From assembly GCF_000222025.1 (NCBI RefSeq), contig NZ_AFQO01000013.1:1-51126 (forward strand): a stretch of 51,126 bases of DNA, in the 5' to 3' direction. The stretch is from Haemophilus haemolyticus M19501 (GTDB lineage Bacteria; Pseudomonadota; Gammaproteobacteria; Enterobacterales; Pasteurellaceae). Position 1 is the stretch's first letter. The number at the start of each line of letters is the position of its first letter. The notes beneath the pieces were generated by a model. The model did no database searches. It was not told where the DNA came from and was given only the letters and a program-made list of their open reading frames with translations. Of the stretch, positions 10,263 to 19,353 are shown one piece after another. The translations under genes and the position numbers were made by a program.

Positions 10263-10331
10263 ACTTTGAGAAATCATTCTCAAAGTAAAAAGTGCGGTCA
10301 GTTTAACCGATGTTTTTACCAACCGCACTTT
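10263..10331. terminator. two tandem hairpins between arcC and the carrier gene
   Basis: A perfect 10-bp inverted repeat (ACTTTGAGAA, 10263-10272, with its complement at 10277-10286) is followed by an uptake-signal inverted pair (10290-10298 and 10322-10330). Neither has a long T-run on the plus strand, so together they may attenuate rather than fully stop transcription. Confidence 0.5.
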
Positions 10332-10356
10332 AAACGTTAAACATAAGGAGCTCGCT

Positions 10357-11886
10357 ATGGATGCGTCCAAAAAGAAGAAAACGTTTAATTTCCCATCAGC
10401 GTTTACCATTTTATTTGCAATATTAATTCTCGCTGTTGGATTGACCTGGGTAATTCCATCCGGTTCATATTCAAAATTAACATATAATTCCACTGATAAT
10501 GTTTTTGTAGTCAAAGCTTACGGCGTTGACGATAAAACTTATCCCGCCACAACAGACACTCTTGATAATCTAAATATCAAAATTAAACTCTCCAACTTCA
10601 CCGAAGGCGTGATCAAAAAACCAATCGCTATTCCAGGCACCTATCAACGTGTAGAACAACACCACAAAGGTATTGAAGACATCACTAAAAGTATGGTGGA
10701 AGGCACCATTGAAGCCGTTGATGTTATGGTCTTTATCTTCGTATTGGGGGGTATGATTGGTGTTATTAACCGAACCGGTTCTTTTAATGCTGGTTTGATG
10801 GCTCTCGCAAAAAAAACCAAAGGTAATGAGTTTTTTATTGTATTCAGCGTATCCGTCTTAATGGTGTTAGGCGGCACAACATGCGGTATTGAAGAAGAGG
10901 CCGTGGCATTCTATCCAATTCTGGTGCCGGTATTCTTGGCTCTGGGATATGATGCGATAGTCTGCGTAGGGGCAATATTCCTTGCTTCATCTATGGGAAC
11001 GGCATTCTCTACAATTAACCCATTCTCCGTTGTTATTGCATCAAATGCAGCTGGTATTCAATTTACTGAAGGTATTGGTTTCCGTGCTCTAGGTTTAGCT
11101 TTAGGTGCAACTTGCGTAATCGCATATCTTTATTGGTACTGTAAAAAAATCAAAGCTGACCCAAGTTTTTCTTTCACTTATGACGATCGCGAAGAATTTC
11201 GCCAACGTTATATGAAGAACTTTGATCCAAATGCAACTATTGCATTCTCAGCTCGTCGCAAATTAATCTTAACGCTTTTCTGCATCGCATTCCCTATTAT
11301 GATTTGGGGTGTAATGGTTGGCGGATGGTGGTTCCCTCAAATGGCTGCATCTTTCCTTGCCATTACTATCATCATTATGTTTATTAGTGGCTTGTCTGAA
11401 AAAGATATTGTGGAATCCTTCACTGAAGGTGCATCAGAATTAGTAGGCGTGTCCTTAATCATCGGTCTTGCTCGTGGAGTGAACTTAGTGCTTGAACAAG
11501 GTATGATTTCTGACACTATCCTTGATTATATGTCTAATGTGGTTAGTGGTATGCCAGGTAGCGTATTCATCTTAGGCCAATTAGTCGTATTTATTTTCCT
11601 AGGTTTAATCGTACCATCTTCTTCTGGTTTAGCCGTACTTTCAATGCCAATTATGGCGCCACTTGCTGACTCAGTGGGTATTCCACGCGATATCGTAGTT
11701 TCCGCTTACAACTGGGGACAATATGCAATGCTATTCTTGGCACCGACAGGATTAGTTTTGGTGACACTCCAAATGTTGCATATTCCATTTGATAGATGGG
11801 TTAAATTCGTCATGCCAATGATTGGATGCTTATTGCTAATTGGTTCCATTTTATTGGTAGTACAAGTATCTTTATATAGTGTTTAA
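10357..11886 (+). CDS. YfcC/ArcD-type basic amino acid carrier
   Basis: This 509-residue polytopic inner-membrane protein belongs to the YfcC (DUF3360/ArcD-like, ion transporter superfamily) family. It has about 11-12 hydrophobic segments, a short basic cytoplasmic N-terminus (MDASKKKKTFNFP), a first helix ending LTWVIPSGSYSKL, and a family-typical GTTCGIEEEAVAFYPIL stretch near residue 180. Members near arc genes are proposed arginine/ornithine or citrulline/ornithine exchangers. That role fits here, 105 nt downstream of arcC, but the substrate is inference. The ribosome-binding site AAGGAG precedes ATG. A strong terminator follows. H. influenzae Rd has the same gene order as I recall it. 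Confidence 0.85.
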   Translation: MDASKKKKTFNFPSAFTILFAILILAVGLTWVIPSGSYSKLTYNSTDNVFVVKAYGVDDKTYPATTDTLDNLNIKIKLSNFTEGVIKKPIAIPGTYQRVEQHHKGIEDITKSMVEGTIEAVDVMVFIFVLGGMIGVINRTGSFNAGLMALAKKTKGNEFFIVFSVSVLMVLGGTTCGIEEEAVAFYPILVPVFLALGYDAIVCVGAIFLASSMGTAFSTINPFSVVIASNAAGIQFTEGIGFRALGLALGATCVIAYLYWYCKKIKADPSFSFTYDDREEFRQRYMKNFDPNATIAFSARRKLILTLFCIAFPIMIWGVMVGGWWFPQMAASFLAITIIIMFISGLSEKDIVESFTEGASELVGVSLIIGLARGVNLVLEQGMISDTILDYMSNVVSGMPGSVFILGQLVVFIFLGLIVPSSSGLAVLSMPIMAPLADSVGIPRDIVVSAYNWGQYAMLFLAPTGLVLVTLQMLHIPFDRWVKFVMPMIGCLLLIGSILLVVQVSLYSV

Positions 11887-11902
11887 CTAATTAGTCAAAT
11901 TG

Positions 11903-11937
11903 CCGCCTAGATCACAGTTTTTCTAGGCGGTTTCTTT
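11903..11937 (+). terminator. terminator after the YfcC-like carrier
   Basis: CCGCCTAG (11903-11910) pairs with CTAGGCGG (11923-11930), followed by TTTCTTTT. This is an intrinsic terminator that closes the argF-arcC-carrier unit. Confidence 0.85.
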
Positions 11938-11979
11938 TATAATAAGTTATCTTTTTTGTTAGCATAAAAAGGATTTACT

Positions 11980-12447
11980 ATGCTTAAAAAACGCTTCGAC
12001 AATATCGATACCCGTATTCTTAAAGCATTGCAACGCAATGGTCGATTACAAAATAATGAACTGGCTAACGAAATAGGACTTTCAAATTCAGCTTGTTTAC
12101 GTCGAGTGAATCACTTAGAAGAAAGTGGCGTAATTGATAACTATGTAGCCTTGTTAAATCCTAAAAAAGTAAACTGTAATCTCATCGTTTATGCATTAGG
12201 TTCTTTCTTTGAAGAAGATCCTGAATTAAAAGAGCGGTTTATTTTTGAGGTAAAATTAATCCCACAGATCATCGAATGTCATTTTATGGCAGGAACTTTC
12301 GATTTTCTTCTGAAACTTTGTGTATCAGATTTAGAAGAATTTAACCACATTAAAACCACCTATCTTAATTCTAGGCTTGGCATTAAAACCTTAAAATCAG
12401 AAGTTACTCTAAAAACGGTCAAATCAACAACTGAGTTGCCTTTATAA
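11980..12447 (+). CDS. Lrp/AsnC-family transcriptional regulator
   Basis: This 155-residue DNA-binding protein has an N-terminal winged helix-turn-helix (about residues 8-60, DTRILKALQRNGRLQNNELANEI with the recognition helix SNSACLRRVNHLE; shown in pieces) and a C-terminal RAM/AsnC ligand-binding domain (about 70-150) with a typical HFMAGTFDFLLKLCV strand. Family members sense amino acids and form octamers. It lies between the carbamoyl-phosphate genes and the N-carbamoyl hydrolase, so it is a good candidate local regulator of this block. The effector is unknown. The start ATG follows AAAAGGATTTACT. Confidence 0.9.
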   Translation: MLKKRFDNIDTRILKALQRNGRLQNNELANEIGLSNSACLRRVNHLEESGVIDNYVALLNPKKVNCNLIVYALGSFFEEDPELKERFIFEVKLIPQIIECHFMAGTFDFLLKLCVSDLEEFNHIKTTYLNSRLGIKTLKSEVTLKTVKSTTELPL

Positions 12448-12476
12448 AAAAACTCGTATTATTGATACGAGTTTTT
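12447..12476. terminator. bidirectional terminator
   Basis: AAACTCGTAT and ATACGAGTTT arms flank a 4-5 nt loop, with A-run and T-run on either side. It separates the convergent AsnC-family and N-carbamoyl hydrolase genes and can serve both. Confidence 0.88.
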
Positions 12477-12483
12477 ATAACAA

Positions 12484-13719
12484 TTAACAAACTTCAGCCT
12501 GTTCTAATATAACTTTTTGTAAAACTTTAATTCCTGCCTCTATATCTTTCCAATCAGTAAATTCAAGAGGGTTATGACTAATTCCCAAATGAGATGGAAC
12601 AAAAATCATACCTGTTGGACAAAGTGTTGCCATATGCATGGCATCATGTCCTGCACCACTTGGCATTATTTCGTAAGAATAACCAAGGGAATGAGCGGTT
12701 TCAGCTATTTGATTTACCATATTTTCAGGTAATACTATTGGATTATCTTTTGAAATAAGTTGTAACTCAATTAATAATCCTCTTTTTTCTGAAACTTTAC
12801 TAATTTCCTCTTGTAATAATTCAAATACAGAATCTCTAGCTTGTACATGTGTACCTCGAATATCTACTAATAATTCGCAATATCCTGGCACAACATTCAT
12901 TACTCCTGGTTTAGCTGTAATATTACCTACTGTGGCTACTGTAGAATGTCCAGCTTGAATAGCCGCTTGCTCAATAGCAAGTGATAATTCAGCTCCTCCT
13001 AACAATGCATCATGACGATAATGCATTGCTGTTGCTCCTGAATGATCTGCTTGTCCTTTAATTTTAACAATTACACGAATCGGAGCAGCAATACCTGTCA
13101 CAACACCTATTGTTTTTCCTTCATTCTCTAAACGAGGACCTTGTTCTATATGAAGTTCAAAAAAACATTTAAATTCCTTTGCATCACGTTTTGCTTGATT
13201 AACCAAATTAAAATTCATTCCTACTTCAGCCATAGCTTCTGATAAACCCTTTCCTTGTTTATCACGTAATGAACTTAATTTTTCTTGATTTACTATGCCG
13301 CACATAACTTTACTACCCAATGTAGCAAAATTAAATCTACTCGATTCTTCACAAGTAAAAATTATCAATTCTAAAGGATAACGAGTCTTAATATTCTGTT
13401 CACACAATTGCAAAAGAATTTCCAACCCAGCAACAGATCCCAAAGGACCATCAAATTTACCAGCATTCACAACAGTATCAATATGAGAACCGAATGCAAC
13501 TGTAGGTAAAAAATCTTCTTTACCTGCCTTACGAATAAAAAGATTTCCAATTGAATCTCGACGAATAGACAAATCATATTCTTTACATAACTCAATAATC
13601 ATATTATGGGCCTTTTCATCCTCCTCTGTAAAAGCTAAGCGAGTCAGCTCGTTTGGTACTGATGAAATAAAAGCCAGTTTTTCAATTAAATTTTGAACAC
13701 GATTAAGATTAATTGACAT
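12484..13719 (-). CDS. M20-family N-carbamoyl-L-amino acid hydrolase / allantoate amidohydrolase-like
   Basis: This 411-residue enzyme belongs to the hydantoinase/carbamoylase group of M20 metallohydrolases (N-carbamoyl-L-amino-acid, beta-ureidopropionate or allantoate amidohydrolases). The di-metal ligands are visible: GSHIDTV and FDGPLGS near residues 77-95, TCEESSRF near 125, ELHIEQGP near 190, and the C-terminal SGAGHDAMHMA and SHNPLEFT. The dimerisation domain includes GQADHSGATAM. It probably removes the ureido group from an N-carbamoyl amino acid, releasing CO2 and ammonia. The gene diverges from pepE across a 122-bp gap. The start has GGAG upstream on the reverse strand. The precise substrate is unresolved. 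Confidence 0.87.
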   Translation of the reverse strand: MSINLNRVQNLIEKLAFISSVPNELTRLAFTEEDEKAHNMIIELCKEYDLSIRRDSIGNLFIRKAGKEDFLPTVAFGSHIDTVVNAGKFDGPLGSVAGLEILLQLCEQNIKTRYPLELIIFTCEESSRFNFATLGSKVMCGIVNQEKLSSLRDKQGKGLSEAMAEVGMNFNLVNQAKRDAKEFKCFFELHIEQGPRLENEGKTIGVVTGIAAPIRVIVKIKGQADHSGATAMHYRHDALLGGAELSLAIEQAAIQAGHSTVATVGNITAKPGVMNVVPGYCELLVDIRGTHVQARDSVFELLQEEISKVSEKRGLLIELQLISKDNPIVLPENMVNQIAETAHSLGYSYEIMPSGAGHDAMHMATLCPTGMIFVPSHLGISHNPLEFTDWKDIEAGIKVLQKVILEQAEVC

Positions 13720-13841
13720 AGTTTTCTCCTGATACGGTTTATTTTTTGATATTCGTCAAACAATAATAATTTTTCGTTGAAAATTAACCTTTTCTAAGCG
13801 TAATATCGGTATTGTTAAATGCCTCTAAAAAGGAGTAAAAA

Positions 13842-14546
13842 ATGAAAAACATGTTACTGCTCAGTAGCTCAAAATACAAGAACACAGATTATCTAGAACA
13901 CACCATACCTTGGTTACAAAATTTCCTGACTGATTATCGTGGTAAAACAATTGCTTTTGTGCCTTATGCTGGGGTACGCCGCACTTTTGATGAATATGAA
14001 AAAACTGTGCAAAATGCACTTTCTGATTTAGGGATGAATATTGTTTCCGTTCATCATGGTAAACAACATCGAGATATCATTGAACAAGCAGATGTCATCG
14101 CTATTGGCGGCGGGAATACATTTTGTTTGTTAAAACAGCTTTATGAACACAATTTGATTGATATCATTCGTGAAAAAGTAAATAACGGTACACCTTATTT
14201 TGGTTGGAGTGCTGGGGCCAATGTAGCTGGCGCATCTATTATGACAACGAATGATATGCCAATTACTTATCCTCCTTCATTTCAAGCATTACAACTTTTT
14301 CCTCATCAAATTAATCCGCACTTTATTTCAGGTAAAATGCAAGGCCACAATGGTGAAAGTCGAGAAGAACGTTTGGAAGAATTTTTACTCGTTAATCCAA
14401 CTGCATTTGTATATGCCTTACCTGAAGGTTCTGCGCTTCATATACAAAATGAAATGGCAACTGTGTTAGGTGAAAATCCTATTTTGTGCTTCAGTGAAAA
14501 TATGGAATGTGGCACATTTGACATCAATACAACTTTTTCTTATTAA
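13842..14546 (+). CDS. pepE: dipeptidase E (aspartyl dipeptidase)
   Basis: PepE (234 residues, peptidase family S51) hydrolyses dipeptides with N-terminal aspartate in the cytoplasm. It has a class I glutamine-amidotransferase-like fold. The nucleophile elbow FGWSAGAN places the catalytic Ser at residue 123, and the preceding [10 protein letters not shown] loop is conserved. The ribosome-binding site AAAGGAG precedes ATG. It leads an apparent operon with the DcuC-family carrier 17 nt downstream, suggesting uptake or exchange of an aspartate-containing or dicarboxylate compound followed by cleavage. Length and motifs are normal for the family. Confidence 0.94.
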   Translation: MKNMLLLSSSKYKNTDYLEHTIPWLQNFLTDYRGKTIAFVPYAGVRRTFDEYEKTVQNALSDLGMNIVSVHHGKQHRDIIEQADVIAIGGGNTFCLLKQLYEHNLIDIIREKVNNGTPYFGWSAGANVAGASIMTTNDMPITYPPSFQALQLFPHQINPHFISGKMQGHNGESREERLEEFLLVNPTAFVYALPEGSALHIQNEMATVLGENPILCFSENMECGTFDINTTFSY

Positions 14547-14563
14547 CTTAAAGGGAACATATA

Positions 14564-15859
14564 ATGGAATTATTTAAATCCATCGTTGCAGTGATTGGCA
14601 TTATTGCCACAATTTATTTTCTGATTAAAAAAGCCGAAACCCGAACTGTTTTGATTGGTGTCGGTTTAATAATGTCCATTCTAACGCTGAATCCAATGGG
14701 TGCATTAGATGCTTTTGCCAAAAGTATGACATCTGGCGGATTAATTATGGCTATCTGTTCCAGTATGGGTTTTGCTTATGTAATGAAATACACTCAATGT
14801 GATACTCATCTAGTGCATTTACTTACCAAACCATTAAGCGGATTAAAATTCTTCTTAATTCCAATTGCAACCGTCATTACCTTTTTCATCAATATTGCTA
14901 TTCCTTCTGCTGCTGGTTGTGCTGCTGCGGTTGGCGCAACATTAATTCCCGTTTTAAAAAGTGCGGGTGTTCGACCAGCTACTGCTGGTGCAGCTATTTT
15001 AGCAGGTACTTTTGGATCAATGATGAGTCCGGGTTCTTCTCACTCAGCAATGATTAGTGAAATGTCAGGCTTAACTATCACTCAAGTAAACCTTTCACAT
15101 GCTCCATATAACATGATTGCGGGAGCAATAGGTGCGGTTGTTTTAACAATTCTTGCGCTTGTTTTTAAAGATTATGGTGAACAACATCGCCAAGCTTATC
15201 TTGCAGAACAAAAAGAAAGTGAAATTAAAGTTGTTAAAGGCGTCAATGTACTTTATGCCCTTGCACCATTAATACCATTAGTTATTTTAGTGATTGGTGG
15301 AACGTCATTACAACAAGTACCGGGTCTTGAATGGACTAAAATGGGTGTGCCTCAAGCGATGCTTATTGGCGCAATTTACGGCATTATCGTCACTCGTATT
15401 TCCCCAGTAAAAATCACTGAAGAATTTTTCAATGGTATGGGAAATTCTTATGCAAACGTACTTGGTATCATCATTGCAGCCAGTGTATTTGTAGCAGGAT
15501 TAAAATCTACGGGCGCAGTGGATGCTGCAATTTCTTTCTTAAAAGAATCCAACGAATTTGTACGTTGGGGTGCAACAATTGGACCATTCTTAATGGGTTT
15601 AATTACAGGCTCTGGCGATGCAGCAGCGATTGCCTTTAACACAGCCGTCACGCCACATGCTGTAGAACTCGGCTACACTCACGTAAATCTTGGTATGGCA
15701 GCAGCTATTGCCGGTGCAATCGGTCGTACAGCTTCACCAATTGCGGGTGTAACCATTGTTTGTGCAGGCCTTGCGATGGTAAGCCCAGTAGAAATGGTAA
15801 AACGTACCGCACCAGGCATGATACTTGCTGTTTTATTCTTAGCATTATTTATGTTGTAG
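14564..15859 (+). CDS. DcuC-family anaerobic C4-dicarboxylate / organic anion carrier
   Basis: This 431-residue inner-membrane transporter has about 12 hydrophobic segments and DcuC-family features: a repeated inverted-hairpin region with IAIPSAAGCAAAVGATLIP near residues 110-130, GTFGSMMSPGSSH near 145-158, and GSGDAAAIAFNTAVTPHAV near 345-360. DcuC proteins move succinate, fumarate, malate or aspartate in anaerobic metabolism. It lies in an operon with pepE and is followed by the AbgA-like amidohydrolase, so the real cargo could instead be an acylated or peptidic amino acid. The ribosome-binding site is AAAGGG. An uptake-signal hairpin lies just after the stop. Confidence 0.85.
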   Translation: MELFKSIVAVIGIIATIYFLIKKAETRTVLIGVGLIMSILTLNPMGALDAFAKSMTSGGLIMAICSSMGFAYVMKYTQCDTHLVHLLTKPLSGLKFFLIPIATVITFFINIAIPSAAGCAAAVGATLIPVLKSAGVRPATAGAAILAGTFGSMMSPGSSHSAMISEMSGLTITQVNLSHAPYNMIAGAIGAVVLTILALVFKDYGEQHRQAYLAEQKESEIKVVKGVNVLYALAPLIPLVILVIGGTSLQQVPGLEWTKMGVPQAMLIGAIYGIIVTRISPVKITEEFFNGMGNSYANVLGIIIAASVFVAGLKSTGAVDAAISFLKESNEFVRWGATIGPFLMGLITGSGDAAAIAFNTAVTPHAVELGYTHVNLGMAAAIAGAIGRTASPIAGVTIVCAGLAMVSPVEMVKRTAPGMILAVLFLALFML

Positions 15860-15874
15860 AAATAGTAAAAAATT

Positions 15875-15899
15875 GACCGCACTTTATTTAAGTGCGGTC
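15875..15899. terminator. uptake-signal inverted pair between carrier and amidohydrolase
   Basis: ACCGCACTT (15876-15884) and AAGTGCGGT (15890-15898) are separated by 5 nt and form a compact hairpin. A longer reading of the next gene would start inside this hairpin, which argues for the downstream start. Confidence 0.65.
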
Positions 15900-15929
15900 T
15901 GTTTTTATAGACTTTTAAAGGAGAAAAAA

Positions 15930-17201
15930 ATGAACTTAGATTTAAATCAACTTGTTAAATGGCGTCGTGAATTTCATCATTTTCCAGAAATTGGTTGGAG
16001 TGAATTTTGGACAACTTCTCGCATTGCGGATTACTTGGAAGACTTAGGTTGTTTTAAAATTTTTCTTGGCAAACAAATTATAAATCCGGACTTTGTTCGT
16101 GGACGAAAACAAGCCGTAGTAGATAAAGGCTTAGCTAATGCAAAAGCCTATGGAGCCAATGAAAAATGGCTCGAAAAAATGGAAGGGTACACTGGTTGTG
16201 TAGCATTATTTGATTCAGGTAAACCAGGAAAAACTATTGCGTTACGTTTTGATATCGACTGTGTGAATGTAACGGAAACTTGCTCACCCGAGCATATTCC
16301 AAATAAAGAAGGTTTTGCCTCAATTAACGATGGTTTTATGCATGCTTGTGGACATGATTCACATATTACAATAGGTTTAGGCGTTGCATTATGGATCGCT
16401 CAGAACAAAGATAAACTCACTGGAAAAGTAAAAATTGTATTCCAACCAGCAGAAGAAGGTGTTCGTGGTGCAGCAGCCATTGCACAAAGTGGCATAATTG
16501 ATGATGCAGATTATTTTGCTTCTTCACACATTAGTTTTTGCGCGAATACAGGCACAGTTATTGCTAATCCAAGAAATTTTCTTTCCACCACAAAAATTGA
16601 TATTCGCTATAAAGGTAAACCTGCACACGCAGGTGCTGCGCCCCATTTAGGTCGTAATGCTTTATTAGCTGCAGCGCATACAGTCACTCAACTTCATGGT
16701 ATTGCACGCCATGGCGAAGGCATGACAAGAATTAATGTGGGTGTGCTAAAAGCGGGTGAAGGACGAAATGTCATTCCATCCTCCGCTGAATTACAATTAG
16801 AAGTGCGGGGAGAAAATAAAGCAATTAATGAATACATGACTGAACAAGTCATGCAAATAGCCAAAGGTATCTCCATAAGTTTTGATGTCGCATATGAAAC
16901 TGAAATTGTAGGTGAAGCCGTGGATATGAATAATGATGTTGAACTTATAAAACTGATCGAAGAAATATCCCTTGAACAACCACAAATAAATAACGTAAAT
17001 TCAGATTATGCTTTCAATGCAAGTGAAGATGCGACTATTTTAGGTAGACGTGTACAAGAACACGGAGGTAAAGCTATTTACTTCATTCTTGGAGCAGATC
17101 GCACAGCAGGTCATCATGAAGCTGAATTTGATTTTGATGAAAATCAATTGCTTACTGGGGTTAATATTTATACTTCTTTAGTACAAAGATTATTAGCTTA
17201 A
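15930..17201 (+). CDS. M20D amidohydrolase, AbgA-like
   Basis: This 423-residue metallopeptidase resembles E. coli AbgA, the p-aminobenzoyl-glutamate hydrolase subunit, along most of its length (the insert around residues 45-85, the motifs GFASINDGFMHACGHDSH, FQPAEEGVRGAAAI and AGHHEAEFDFDE). Metal ligands are in HACGHD, the EEG pair and the C-terminal HH. The true start is the ATG at 15930 with an AAAGGAG ribosome-binding site. An upstream in-frame start at 15873 lies in the terminator hairpin and lacks a ribosome-binding site. AbgB is not present alongside, so the enzyme may act alone on N-acyl amino acids or aromatic amides. The Rd annotation hippuricase reflects the same family. Confidence 0.85.
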   Translation: MNLDLNQLVKWRREFHHFPEIGWSEFWTTSRIADYLEDLGCFKIFLGKQIINPDFVRGRKQAVVDKGLANAKAYGANEKWLEKMEGYTGCVALFDSGKPGKTIALRFDIDCVNVTETCSPEHIPNKEGFASINDGFMHACGHDSHITIGLGVALWIAQNKDKLTGKVKIVFQPAEEGVRGAAAIAQSGIIDDADYFASSHISFCANTGTVIANPRNFLSTTKIDIRYKGKPAHAGAAPHLGRNALLAAAHTVTQLHGIARHGEGMTRINVGVLKAGEGRNVIPSSAELQLEVRGENKAINEYMTEQVMQIAKGISISFDVAYETEIVGEAVDMNNDVELIKLIEEISLEQPQINNVNSDYAFNASEDATILGRRVQEHGGKAIYFILGADRTAGHHEAEFDFDENQLLTGVNIYTSLVQRLLA

Positions 17202-17293
17202 TTAAATAAAAATATTTTTATTCCTTTCTTTTAAGAATCCTCTATTTTTCTTAGAATAAAGGCAGTATCTACTCACCTTATAAGGAAAACTCA

Positions 17294-19267
17294 ATGATTA
17301 ATAGACGTCATTTTATTCAAATTGGTGCGACCAGTCTTCTTGCATTAAGTGCAAACCGTTTTGCGATAGCAAAAGGAAAGAGCGATGTTGATCTACGCAT
17401 TGTGGCAACAACAGATATTCATAGTTTCTTGACCGATTTTGACTATTATAAAGATGCACCAACCGATAAATTCGGTTTTACTCGTGCGGCAAGCCTTATT
17501 CGTCAAGCACGTGCTGAAGTAAAAAATAGTGTATTAGTAGATAACGGTGACCTAATTCAAGGTAATCCAATTGCAGACTATCAAGCTGCACAAGGCTATA
17601 AAGAGGGTAAATCTAACCCTGCGGTGGATTGTTTAAATGCGATGAATTATGAAGTGGGTACATTAGGTAACCACGAATTTAACTATGGTCTCAATTATCT
17701 TGCAGATGCCATCAAACAAGCTAAATTCCCGATTGTAAATGCTAACGTAGTAAAAGCAGGGACAGAAGAACCTTATTTCACACCTTATGTCATTCAAGAA
17801 AAATCGGTGGTGGATAATAATGGCAAAACACATAAATTAAAAATCGGTTATATCGGTTTTGTACCGCCACAAATTATAGTTTGGGATAAAGCGAACCTTC
17901 AAGGCAAAGTGGAAACCCGCGATATTGTAAAAACAGCACAAAAATATGTCCCTGAAATGAAGAAAAAAGGGGCTGATATTATCGTTGCATTAGCTCACAC
18001 TGGCCCGTCTGATGAACCATACAAAGAAGGCGCTGAAAACTCGGCATTCTATTTGGCAGACGTTCCACATATTGATGCGGTTATTTTTGGACACTCACAC
18101 CGTTTATTCCCAAATAAAGAATTTGCAAAATCACCAAATGCAGACATCGTAAATGGTACAGTAAAAGGTGTACCAGAAAGTATGGCTGGCTATTGGGCAA
18201 ATAATATCAGTGTGGTAGATTTAGGTTTAACAGAACACAAAGGTAAATGGATTGTGACTTCAGGCAAAGCGGTGCTTCGTCCAATTTATGATGTAGAAAC
18301 CAAAAAAGCACTTGCAAAAAATGACCCAGAAATAACCGCTCTTTTAGCACCAGTTCACGAGGCAACACGTAAGTTTGTGTCTCAACCTATCGGCAAAGCT
18401 ACAGACAATATGTATAGTTACCTTGCATTAGTGCAAGATGATCCAACCATTCAAATTGTAAACCAAGCACAAAAAGCATACGTTGAAAAAGTGGCATCCA
18501 GTGTGGCAGAAATGGCTGGCTTACCTATTTTAAGTGCAGGTGCACCATTTAAAGCGGGTGGTCGTAAAAATGATCCAACGGGCTATACCGAAGTGAACAA
18601 AGGTGAATTAACTTTCCGTAATGCGGCAGATTTATACCTTTATCCAAATACGCTAGTGGTTGTTAAAGCGACAGGCGAACAATTAAAAGAATGGTTAGAA
18701 TGTAGTGCTGGTATGTTTAAACAAATTGACCCTGCAAGTGACAAACCTCAATCATTAATTGATTGGGAAGGTTTCCGCACTTACAACTTCGATGTGATTG
18801 ATGGGGTCAATTACGAATACGATCTAACCAAACCTGCACGTTATGATGGTGAATGTAAATTGATCAATCCAGAATCACATCGCGTAGTAAATTTAACCTA
18901 TCAAGGTAAACCAGTTGATCCAAAAGCAGAATTTTTGATTGCAACGAATAACTATCGTGCTTACGGCAATAAATTCCCAGGTACTGGTGATAAACATATT
19001 GTTTACGCTTCGCCTGATGAAAGCCGTCAAATTTTGGCTGATTATATTAAAGCAACCAGTGAGAAAGAGGGTTCAGTCAATCCAAATGCGGATAAAAACT
19101 GGCGTTTTGTGCCTATCACAGGTAACGATAAATTAGATGTCCGTTTTGAAACATCGCCAAGCGAACAAGCGGCGAAATTTATCGCTGAAAAAGCACAATA
19201 TCCGATGAAACAAGTGGGTACTGACGAAATCGGTTTTGCAGTGTATCAAATTGATTTATCTAAATAA
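17294..19267 (+). CDS. cpdB: periplasmic 2',3'-cyclic-nucleotide 2'-phosphodiesterase / 3'-nucleotidase
   Basis: This 657-residue secreted nucleotidase has an N-terminal calcineurin-like metallophosphoesterase domain (residues about 33-300: [46 protein letters not shown]) and a C-terminal 5'-nucleotidase substrate domain (about 370-620: [31 protein letters not shown]). It cleaves 2',3'-cyclic nucleotides and 3'-nucleotides in the periplasm, feeding nucleoside uptake. The leader reads [18 protein letters not shown] with a predicted cleavage after AIA, so it resembles a twin-arginine signal. The start ATG has AAGGAAAA upstream. It is a single-gene unit closed by a strong terminator. Confidence 0.93.
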   Translation: MINRRHFIQIGATSLLALSANRFAIAKGKSDVDLRIVATTDIHSFLTDFDYYKDAPTDKFGFTRAASLIRQARAEVKNSVLVDNGDLIQGNPIADYQAAQGYKEGKSNPAVDCLNAMNYEVGTLGNHEFNYGLNYLADAIKQAKFPIVNANVVKAGTEEPYFTPYVIQEKSVVDNNGKTHKLKIGYIGFVPPQIIVWDKANLQGKVETRDIVKTAQKYVPEMKKKGADIIVALAHTGPSDEPYKEGAENSAFYLADVPHIDAVIFGHSHRLFPNKEFAKSPNADIVNGTVKGVPESMAGYWANNISVVDLGLTEHKGKWIVTSGKAVLRPIYDVETKKALAKNDPEITALLAPVHEATRKFVSQPIGKATDNMYSYLALVQDDPTIQIVNQAQKAYVEKVASSVAEMAGLPILSAGAPFKAGGRKNDPTGYTEVNKGELTFRNAADLYLYPNTLVVVKATGEQLKEWLECSAGMFKQIDPASDKPQSLIDWEGFRTYNFDVIDGVNYEYDLTKPARYDGECKLINPESHRVVNLTYQGKPVDPKAEFLIATNNYRAYGNKFPGTGDKHIVYASPDESRQILADYIKATSEKEGSVNPNADKNWRFVPITGNDKLDVRFETSPSEQAAKFIAEKAQYPMKQVGTDEIGFAVYQIDLSK

Positions 19268-19281
19268 TAATTAGGAAAATA

Positions 19282-19320
19282 AAATGCCGTCTAAAAATTA
19301 AAATTTAGGCGGCATTTTTT
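19282..19320 (+). terminator. terminator after cpdB
   Basis: ATGCCGTCTAAA pairs with TTTAGGCGGCAT (one G-T pair), followed by a T6 run at the end. Because an A-run precedes it, it may also serve the convergent merR gene. Confidence 0.88.
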
Positions 19321-19353
19321 CTTCCTAAAGAGCGGTCAAATTTTTGAGTATTT

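Noticed and set aside
15873..15929. Longer N-terminus for the AbgA-like amidohydrolase
   Set aside because: The extra codons run through the uptake-signal hairpin and have no ribosome-binding site, whereas AAAGGAG lies before the ATG at 15930.
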